Of a DNA stretch of 64,000 bases, positions 27,804 to 35,400 are shown one piece after another (the first letter of the stretch is position 1; every line of letters begins with the position of its first letter). The DNA comes from Methanobacteriota archaeon (GTDB lineage: Archaea > Thermoplasmatota > Poseidoniia > Poseidoniales > Thalassarchaeaceae): NCBI GenBank assembly GCA_018650285.1, contig JABIGF010000028.1, positions 1-64,000 on the forward strand, written 5' to 3'. The translations under genes and the position numbers were made by a program. The notes under the pieces were generated by a model that worked only from the letters and a program-made list of their open reading frames with translations, was not told where the DNA came from and made no database searches.

Positions 27804-27905
27804 TCAAAGAATGACATGTCCGCATTCGGGGCACTTCATCCCTGGAATGAAGGCGCCCGGCATAAATCCGCATTTGGTGCAAATACTCAATGGTTCGTAA
27901 CCCAT
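27804..27905 (-). CDS. 33-residue zinc-ribbon mini-protein
   Basis: A short frame reads M, then CTKCG (Cys9, Cys12), a 12-residue loop ending FIPGMK, then CPECGH (Cys25, Cys28) and VIL before TGA. Two CxxC knuckles with this spacing make a complete zinc ribbon. An in-frame TAA lies one codon before the ATG, so the start cannot be further upstream. No Shine-Dalgarno sequence is seen, so it may be leaderless. It is convergent with the aldehyde dehydrogenase, 22 bases away. Function unknown; similar ribbons bind nucleic acid or protein. Confidence 0.5.
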   Translation of the reverse strand: MGYEPLSICTKCGFMPGAFIPGMKCPECGHVIL

Positions 27906-27998
27906 TAATTAATTGGTGTAAGCGGTCACTTTCAAGGCTAACGGTTGAAACCATGGCGTGTAATATCGCACTGATGTTTGAGTAGTGAAGTTGATAGG

Positions 27999-28004
27999 AT
28001 ATAG
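27999..28004 (+). promoter_or_regulatory. TATA-like box for sdhCAB
   Basis: ATATAG lies 35-40 bases before the chosen sdhC ATG at 28039, leaving a leader of roughly 12 bases containing GGGTTTGAAG. The assignment rests on position and AT content only. Confidence 0.3.
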
Positions 28005-28038
28005 ACTCACGCCGCGATTTGAATAGGGTTTGAAGTTC

Positions 28039-28911
28039 ATGGGCGAATCAGTCAAACTACCAATGCGTCAAGGCTTTGGTGCAACAGACCGAATTGATGC
28101 TTGGTGGAAAGGCCCTACAGCAATGGCCATCTATCTTGGAATAATGATTGCATATTCTACTTGGCGTGGATTTATGGAGGCTGATTTTTGGATTTTTGCT
28201 GATTTCGGATTATCCGGAGGGCAGGGAGGTCATGCAGGCACTATGGCGATAGAAAATCAAGGAAGTCACGTTCTTAGTCCACTGTTTAGCCCCCTCATCA
28301 TTCCTGGTGGAGAAGGGCTAGGTGGCCCAGTTCCAGGATTTCTTTGGTGGATGTCTCCAGCAATGTTCATTCTAATTTTCCCAGCTGGCTTTAGAGGTAC
28401 CTGTTACTATTACCGTAAGGCATACTATCGCGTATATATGCAACAACCAACAGCATGTGCTGTTAGCAAACCGGCATTAGCCCCTTGGAAGAGTTACAAA
28501 GGTGAAACCAAACTTCTTGTCATCCAAAATTTGCATCGATATTTCATGTATGCCGCTCTTGCTTACCTACCGATACTATCGTACGATGTTTTGCTTTCAA
28601 CCCACTTTGAGGGGGGCTCTTGGGGCTTTTCAATAGGTACCTTAGTGCTCGCACTCAATGTGATACTTCTATCGGGTTACACTCTAGGTTGCCACGCCTT
28701 CCGTCATCTTGTCGGAGGTGGAACAAATGATTGGACCTCCTCGTGGGTTGCTCGTTTCAAATACAAATTGTGGAGTATGAGTTCATTCTTAAATGTCCAT
28801 CACAAAGATTGGGCGCTATTTTCATTATTTTGGGTGATGTTTGCTGACTTTTACATATACGCCTGTACAATGGATTGGTGGACTGACATTGTGTTGTGGG
28901 GTGGTTTGTGA
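28039..28911 (+). CDS. sdhC: Succinate dehydrogenase membrane anchor subunit
   Basis: 290 residues with about five transmembrane segments. Conserved-looking His residues (QNLHRYFMY, GCHAFRHL, NVHHKDW) are candidates for haem or quinone sites. The GCHAFRH and HHKDWALFSLFWVMFADFYI regions recall the single-polypeptide anchors of actinobacterial Sdh1-type enzymes. No separate SdhD is present, so this one protein probably anchors SdhAB. Its TGA overlaps the sdhA ATG by one base. ATG at 28039 is chosen over a TTG at 28030. Confidence 0.85.
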   Translation: MGESVKLPMRQGFGATDRIDAWWKGPTAMAIYLGIMIAYSTWRGFMEADFWIFADFGLSGGQGGHAGTMAIENQGSHVLSPLFSPLIIPGGEGLGGPVPGFLWWMSPAMFILIFPAGFRGTCYYYRKAYYRVYMQQPTACAVSKPALAPWKSYKGETKLLVIQNLHRYFMYAALAYLPILSYDVLLSTHFEGGSWGFSIGTLVLALNVILLSGYTLGCHAFRHLVGGGTNDWTSSWVARFKYKLWSMSSFLNVHHKDWALFSLFWVMFADFYIYACTMDWWTDIVLWGGL

Positions 28912-30743
28912 TGTCTGAAGTTACTACGCACGAGTATGATGTTGTCATTATTGGCGCAGGTGGAGCGGGCTTGAGAGCCGCAATCGAAGCAACTCGTGAA
29001 GGTGCATCGGTAGCAATTATTTGCAAATCAATGCTTGGCAAAGCACACACAGTAATGGCAGAAGGCGGGGCTGCTGCCGCCTTAGGAAATGCAGATCCTC
29101 GTGACAATTGGCAAATTCATTTCCGTGACACAATGAAGGGAGGCAAGTACCTCAATGATTGGCGAATGGCCGAAATTCATGCTAAGGAATCCCCTGATAG
29201 AATTAGAGAACTTGAGCAGTGGGGCGCAATCTTTGATCGTACACCTGCTGGTTTAACCAATCAAAGAAATTTCGGTGGACACACATATCCACGCCTTGCT
29301 CACATCGGTGATGCAACTGGTTTAGAGATGATTAGAACTTTGCAAGAGCGAGGAATTCACAGTGGCATGGAGGTATTCATGGAATACACCGTGCGCAAGA
29401 TTTTCACCCATGATGGTAAGGCAACTGGTTGTTTTGCATATAACCGGGCTGACGGCACTCTGCACGTTTTCAAGGCGAAAACAATGGTTCTTGCCACCGG
29501 AGGAATCACTCGTTGTTGGGAGGTATGTTCTGGTTCATGGGAGTATACTGGTGAAGGGCACGCATTAGCCTACTGGGCGGGTGCTGAGATGGGTGACATG
29601 GAGTTTGTCCAGTTTCACCCAACTGGTATGATTTGGCCACCTTCTGTAAAGGGAATTTTAGTTACTGAAGGGGTACGTGGCGAAGGTGGAATGTTAAGCA
29701 ATTCTGAAGGGAATCGTTTCATGTTCAATTACATCCCTGAGATGTACAAGCCGGAATTTGCTGATACTGAAGACGAAGCTCTAGAGTGGGTGCAAGAAGT
29801 GATTGCCGGCAAGTTGACTACTAATCGTAGGCCCCCTGAACTTCTTACCCGCGACGTTGTTGCTAAGGCGATAAATTCCGAAATTAAGGCCGGCCGAGCA
29901 AGTGAACATGGTGGCGCTTATCTTGATATTTCATGGCGAGATGAAGAACAAGTTAGAAAGAAGTTGCCAGGCATGTATCATCAATTCAAGGAATTGGCTG
30001 GCGTTGATATTACGACTCAACAGATGGAAGTTGGCCCAACTGCACATTATGTGATGGGGGGCGTGAAAGTTGATCCACAAACCCAAGAAACAACTGTACA
30101 ATGTTTGTATGCAGCTGGCGAAGCAGCAACGGGATTACATGGCGCAAATAGGCTTGGTGGCAACTCATTATCTGACCTAATTTGCTTTGGCAAGAGAGCC
30201 GGCGAATACTCTGCTAATGCGGCTTCTGAAATAGAAGGATGGACAGAAATTCCACAATCCGAAATTGATGAAATTGTTGCTGAAACATTAGCGCCCTTTG
30301 ATAGAGATGGCGGAGAAAACCCTGCAACAGTTGTAAATGAATTACGAACAATGATGCAGAATAAAGTCGGAATAATTCGTACTAAGGATTTGCTTAGTGA
30401 AGCATTAGATGACCTTGATGAATTTGCCGCGCGCGGTAAAACGACGTCGCCTGGAGGAAGTAGAATCTACAACCCCGGATGGCATCAAGCACTCGAAATC
30501 AACGCCATGGTTGACATAAGTCGTATGTGTACGATGGCGGCGCTCGCACGTGAAGAGAGCAGAGGCGGCCATACGCGTGAGGATTTCCCTGTTCCAGACC
30601 ATGCACACTGGGGCAAAATAAACAGTGTGATTGTGATGGGTGAGGGCGGTGAAATGGTTCTAGAACATAGGACCTATCCCGCTATGCGTGATGATTTGAA
30701 AGAGTTACTTGACGCATCTGATCTACATGAGGAGGATGAATAA
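28911..30743 (+). CDS. sdhA: Succinate dehydrogenase/fumarate reductase flavoprotein subunit
   Basis: 610 residues. Oxidises succinate to fumarate, passing electrons to SdhB. The dinucleotide fold VVIIGAGGAGLRAA (11-24) is followed by GKAHTVMAEGG, whose His46 is in the place of the covalent FAD attachment. Active-site segments include QFHPTG, EGVRGEGG and the C-terminal HGANRLGGNSL. It starts by a one-base overlap with sdhC, and sdhB begins just after its stop. A GTG at 28896 would add five residues and is not needed. Confidence 0.97.
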   Translation: MSEVTTHEYDVVIIGAGGAGLRAAIEATREGASVAIICKSMLGKAHTVMAEGGAAAALGNADPRDNWQIHFRDTMKGGKYLNDWRMAEIHAKESPDRIRELEQWGAIFDRTPAGLTNQRNFGGHTYPRLAHIGDATGLEMIRTLQERGIHSGMEVFMEYTVRKIFTHDGKATGCFAYNRADGTLHVFKAKTMVLATGGITRCWEVCSGSWEYTGEGHALAYWAGAEMGDMEFVQFHPTGMIWPPSVKGILVTEGVRGEGGMLSNSEGNRFMFNYIPEMYKPEFADTEDEALEWVQEVIAGKLTTNRRPPELLTRDVVAKAINSEIKAGRASEHGGAYLDISWRDEEQVRKKLPGMYHQFKELAGVDITTQQMEVGPTAHYVMGGVKVDPQTQETTVQCLYAAGEAATGLHGANRLGGNSLSDLICFGKRAGEYSANAASEIEGWTEIPQSEIDEIVAETLAPFDRDGGENPATVVNELRTMMQNKVGIIRTKDLLSEALDDLDEFAARGKTTSPGGSRIYNPGWHQALEINAMVDISRMCTMAALAREESRGGHTREDFPVPDHAHWGKINSVIVMGEGGEMVLEHRTYPAMRDDLKELLDASDLHEEDE

Positions 30744-30744
30744 A

Positions 30745-31509
30745 ATGGGCAAAGATGTCACTTTCAGAGTCTTCCGAGGTGAACCTGATGAAGATGGTGA
30801 CCCTTCTGGTGAATTAGTTGATTACACTATTGAGATGGATGAAGGCATGGTTGTCCTTGACGTAATACATGAGATTCAGGCTCAAGACGCACCAGACCTT
30901 TCGTGCCGTTGGAATTGCAAGGCTGGTAAATGTGGTTCATGTTCTGCAGAAGTAAATGGTAAGCCACGTTTAATGTGCATGACAAGAATGTCAGACATTG
31001 AAGAGGAGACTCCTGAAGGACAACCAATTTTGATAAAACCGATGCAAGCATTCCCTCTAACCAAAGATTTGGTAGTTGATGTATCTTGGGCATATGAGTT
31101 GAATAAAACAATCCCGCCTCTTGCAGGCCCGGATGAATTTGATTGGAAGTTCCAACAAATAGAAGCAGACCGTGTCCAAGAATTTAGGGCTTGTATAGAA
31201 TGCATGCTTTGCATTGATACCTGCCATGTTATCAGAGAGCACAAGTTGTTTGATGAATTTGCAGGCCCACGATTCTTTGTACGTTTGGCTAACTTGGAGA
31301 TGCATCCCATGGACACAGATGATAGATTGGCCAAAATCAAAGATGATTATGGCATTGGATATTGTAATATCACCCGTTGCTGTACAGAAGTATGCCCTGC
31401 TGGAATTAGTATTACAGACAATGCAATCATCCCACTTAAGGAGAGAATTGTAACAGAATATTACGATCCTATTGCTTGGATTGCCAAGAAAGTCGGCCTT
31501 CGTAAGTAA
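30745..31509 (+). CDS. sdhB: Succinate dehydrogenase iron-sulfur subunit
   Basis: 254 residues. Carries electrons from FAD to the membrane. [2Fe-2S] ligands Cys58, Cys63, Cys66 and Cys78 sit in a ferredoxin-like N-domain. A second set is CIECMLCIDTC (Cys150, 153, 156, 160) and CNITRCCTEVCP (Cys207, 212, 213, 217), sufficient for the [4Fe-4S] and [3Fe-4S] or second [4Fe-4S] cluster. GGAGG at the end of sdhA sets the ATG at 30745, two bases past the sdhA stop. Confidence 0.97.
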   Translation: MGKDVTFRVFRGEPDEDGDPSGELVDYTIEMDEGMVVLDVIHEIQAQDAPDLSCRWNCKAGKCGSCSAEVNGKPRLMCMTRMSDIEEETPEGQPILIKPMQAFPLTKDLVVDVSWAYELNKTIPPLAGPDEFDWKFQQIEADRVQEFRACIECMLCIDTCHVIREHKLFDEFAGPRFFVRLANLEMHPMDTDDRLAKIKDDYGIGYCNITRCCTEVCPAGISITDNAIIPLKERIVTEYYDPIAWIAKKVGLRK

Positions 31510-31513
31510 TCGT

Positions 31514-31519
31514 ATTTTT
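31514..31519 (+). terminator. T-run after sdhB
   Basis: Six T directly follow the sdhB stop, in line with euryarchaeal poly-T termination. Confidence 0.4.
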
Positions 31520-31520
31520 T

Positions 31521-31568
31521 ACAAAAAAAATGGCCCGCTCGAGGAGGCTTTCACCCCCTCAAACGGGC
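31521..31568 (-). terminator. Hairpin plus U-tract ending the MC1 gene
   Basis: On the minus strand the arms 31554-31568 and 31533-31547 pair over 15 bp (three as G-U) around a 6-base loop, followed directly by eight T. The wobble pairs would be mismatches on the plus strand, so the structure works only for the minus transcript. This is a bacterial-style intrinsic terminator. Confidence 0.75.
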
Positions 31569-31605
31569 TGTTCGTATTACATGTATTTCATCAAGTGTTT
31601 TGACT

Positions 31606-31869
31606 TCAATCGAGATGGTCTACGCGAAGCTTCTTGACATTGGCCTTCCAGACCTTGTCAGGTAGCCACGCTGGGCCATTTGCTGGCTTCGCGACCTGTT
31701 CTCTCCATCCATTAAACACGTGTACGCGTGATGTTCCACGCTCACGTAGGTGGATGTCTGTCTCTCCGCGACTAGCCGCCTTTAGGGCTGCACCCCTAGG
31801 TTGCTTGCTCGCGAACACTTGGCTCGTATCGTTACCGCCCTCCATTAGGACGAAGTATTTTTTACTCAT
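31606..31869 (-). CDS. Chromosomal protein MC1
   Basis: 87 residues. A small architectural DNA-binding protein that bends DNA in chromatin. The match to Methanosarcina MC1 is clear along the whole length: KYFVLMEGGND at the start, KQPRGAALKAASRG, IHLRERGTSRVHVFNGWRE, and PAWLPDKVWKANVKK near the end. The chain is a few residues shorter than classical MC1, mainly in the loop after the first helix. GGAGGTT lies 8 bases before the ATG. It is a stand-alone gene, convergent with sdhB, with a strong hairpin terminator. Confidence 0.93.
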   Translation of the reverse strand: MSKKYFVLMEGGNDTSQVFASKQPRGAALKAASRGETDIHLRERGTSRVHVFNGWREQVAKPANGPAWLPDKVWKANVKKLRVDHLD

Positions 31870-32173
31870 TTCGGTTAACCTCCGTTGCCATCCGTCTCAA
31901 AACCTTAGTTATTTAAGCGTTTACCCGCCTAAATGTGGCACTGCGCCATATTAGGGCCTATGTGGCACATTCCATAAGCCGTTTAATGAATAGGCTAGGA
32001 GTGCATCGTTTAGGCATGCCGCCACTGATTAATAGAATCTGAGATTAAATAATAACATTGTAATTTATCCGGGAAACCAAATTATCATTTCCCCGAAAAG
32101 AGGAAAATAACATCATTAGATCTTATTAGAATGAATGGAAAAAAATATCAAGATATTATTATCCATAGTGAAA
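31870..32173. promoter_or_regulatory. 304-base control region upstream of MC1, with a direct repeat
   Basis: No gene is seen. ATGTGGCAC occurs at 31933-31941 and again at 31960-31968, 27 bases apart, 64-100 bases before the MC1 start, and could be an operator pair. The part beyond 32030 is very AT-rich. No tRNA-like fold was found. Confidence 0.4.
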
Positions 32174-32407
32174 TCAAAGTTCTGCTCCAGCAAGCGTCTT
32201 TGTGTCAATAACTCCGTTTATTGACCTAATATTTTCGACAACAGCTGCTGCGATTTGACTCATTGATTCAGAGGTCATTTTTACTAACAAATCATAGTCA
32301 CCAAATAGTAAGGTTGCATCTTCCACCATAGTTAATTCATTTACTGCGCTATGGACTTCAAGTTCAAACCCTGGCTTTACATTGATGAGCACATATCCCA
32401 CTGCCAT
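32174..32407 (-). CDS. Stand-alone Lrp/AsnC effector (RAM) domain protein
   Basis: 77 residues. The sequence GYVLINVKPG...VEDATLLFGDYDLLVKM...IRSINGVIDTKTL is a complete RAM ligand-binding domain with no DNA-binding helix-turn-helix. Such single-domain proteins bind amino acids or partner with full-length Lrp regulators. ATG at 32407 is chosen because the domain starts at its second residue; an ATG at 32431 would add eight residues. Confidence 0.88.
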   Translation of the reverse strand: MAVGYVLINVKPGFELEVHSAVNELTMVEDATLLFGDYDLLVKMTSESMSQIAAAVVENIRSINGVIDTKTLAGAEL

Positions 32408-32479
32408 GTATTTCCGAGCAAGGTCTTGCATTCAACTCTTTGGCTCAGCATCTGAGTCAAACAGCAAATAATCAACATT

Positions 32480-35400
32480 CTAGTCCAAAGTCAAATCATC
32501 ATCAATGATAATTGAATCATCTGCTGCTTCAATTTCAGATTGAAGAATTTGTTCAACATCAATCGTTGACGGCTCTTCTTCAATATCATCTGGAGTGAAT
32601 TCCGAACGAAGTTCTTCTTCAACATCTTCAATATTGTTGGACAGAGATGTAACTTCTTCAATCGCTCCCATTGCCATTTCAGCCAAAGCCACATTTTGTT
32701 CACCTTCTACACGTGAGTCGCTTGGTGCAGCCCATCCAACATTTTCATGTATTTCTTCTAAATCACCAAATTCATCTTTGGGGGATCTAATCCAAATGAC
32801 TAGAATTGTGATTGCGAGGATTGCTAAAATGATAACACCTATTCCTGCTCCAATGAGTAGTGAGGTTTTGGATTCTGGTTCTTCTGATGTTTGATTTATT
32901 CCACTACTATTGTCTGTGGTGTCCTCAGGGGTTTGTGGAATAATTCCATGGCGAGTATCGGCAACTTGGTGTCCTTGGAGGTCAGTACAACCTATCGTGG
33001 AAGAAAAAGGTGCACCCATTATCGGTGGACTCCAGCGTGCTGTGTAAAATCCGTCTTCTGGCAACGGACCTTCTGATTCCATTACCGTAGTCCCGTTATT
33101 ATCAAGAATAAGGTATGTACATACTGTACCTTGGTGGCCGTCAGGGTCAGCAATTTCTGCAGTCAGTTCTCCCAATTCGCCTTCGATAACTTCGCCTGAC
33201 TGATTAATGACTATTGGCAATCCATATTTTATTTCAAGAGAGAATTCACCTAATCCTCGAAGTCCATCAATATCTGATGCAATAATTTGCAATGTTGCAT
33301 CATCTGCTGTGAAACTGTTATCGGTGTTGAGAATAAATCCCCAGTGATAGTCTGTTGAATCAGGGAATTGACAATCATCCCAATCCCACTGGCTGGATTG
33401 CATAGGCTTGACATTACCCGATTGAGCGAGATTGAATGTTACACCTTCAATGAGACGATTTGGGTCTATCATCACCCAGCCACGTATTTCTTCTCCTCGT
33501 GTGATGATACTTCCATCACCTTCACAAAATCCAATGTCATAGACTAGCGGAGGTTGAAGATGCATAGTCCAGTTCATTTGCAAGAGTTGTGTGATGCCGT
33601 TGCTTGATGTATCGGTAATTTCCAGTTCTACTAATAATTCTCCAAATTCTAATCCTGGCCCCGGAGGTGAAAGAGTGATTGAGGTGTTGGAACGGGGCAA
33701 CCCCATCGCTTCAATATCGCCTTCAATCATCTCTTCATTGTGGCCAGGCCACTCAAATTTCAATTGATAGTGATAGTTTGATAGCAAATCATCAGAATCA
33801 GATAGTGAGATGACAACTCTTTCGCCAGTTCCTTGTGCTAAAGTATGCACATTTTCGTTGAAATCGGTTAATATTAGATCAATATCAAAAGATTCATCAT
33901 GGACAGGAATTAATCGAGTTGTGAAGAGATTACCAGATGCATCGTAGAGGTAAACGGTAGTATTTCTAGTTGAACTCCCCCAATCCATTCGCCAAATTGC
34001 TTGGTAGCAAAAGACATCAGAAAATTGACTTTCAGTTGGTTGGACCTCAGATACATTGCCGTTATTGGTAATTATCATCGGCCATTCGGTTGCTGGGTCG
34101 TGGTCAGCATCAATGACGCACGCTTTCAGTTCAATATCACTATCTCGAAGAACTTCGTTGGGGGCAGTTGTTGCAAGAGGGGTTACTCCATTCCAATCAT
34201 TTGTGTCTACACCTTTTACATGGACTCCAAACCATGTGTGAGGTGCGTTGGTGATGGTCATTACACCATCTAGTTGCAATAGTGTATACTGCATTTGTTC
34301 GTCGTGAATTTCAGCAATCAAATCGAGCGTTCCTAATTCAATATCAGTTGGAATTGTTAATCCACCGTACCATGTGACAAAGTTAGTGCTTGTTGAATTG
34401 ATGAAAGTCCAATTCTCTCCGCTACCGTTCAATCGCCAACCAATGCGGCTTGCAGTTACGCCAAAATCATCAGAAACGGTTGTTGTACAACCAACAGTAT
34501 CACCTCGGTTAACAGTCCATGATGAACAGACAAGGCTGTTGATTTCGGGGGCTTCATTTACTTGCAGATTAAGAATTGCAATATTGTTTTCAACTTCTCT
34601 TTCAGGATTATTCCAATCTCCTGCAATGTAGCGTATCACATATTCATTGTAACCTATTCTTGTTGGGGTAATATTGATTGAAATGATTTGCCTTGAACCA
34701 TTTTCATCTCCTCCTGGCATCTGTAAACTAACATTTCCTAAGATGGAATTTCCATTTCTGTCTCTTACTTCTAATGAACCATTGACAACACCAGGTGCTA
34801 GATTTTGAACGATTACATCAATGCTACCATTGACTCCAACAGACAGCCTACTATGAGCCCTAACAGCTTCAACCTCAACATCGTGGAGAATATCAGAATA
34901 AGGTGCCATTTTTGGGTCACCAATCACAGTCCCCATCCATGAAAGCATTGGGTTAGCCGCGTAATTTACCTCGGCAAAATTGTAGCCATAGGCATAGTAC
35001 GGGAGCACTATATTGGGATAGCCAACTGCTGTGAGATAAGGCTCGTAGACATATCCTTTGACTCCTGATACTCCATCCTCAAGCAGGTCAACAACCAAAC
35101 TTTGTCCATAAGTTGCACCCCATGCAAAAGTCCTCCCGCCGGTACTAACTGCAGTTTCAGCAATGCTACCATCGACCCATTCAAAGTGTGGGCGAATCGC
35201 TCGTAAATTCATTGTATCAAAATAGACCGAACCATTTCTACTACCCGTGTCTAGTAATGAGGCCATCTTGATTTTGAACGAAGCAGCATTTGCAGGTGGT
35301 CGGAAACGCATTGTAATTGAATTCCACGAAGTTGCTAAATTTTGCGTTGAACTTGTATTGGTTACAAGCAAAGTGCCATTATCATCAAAGGAGTCAACTT

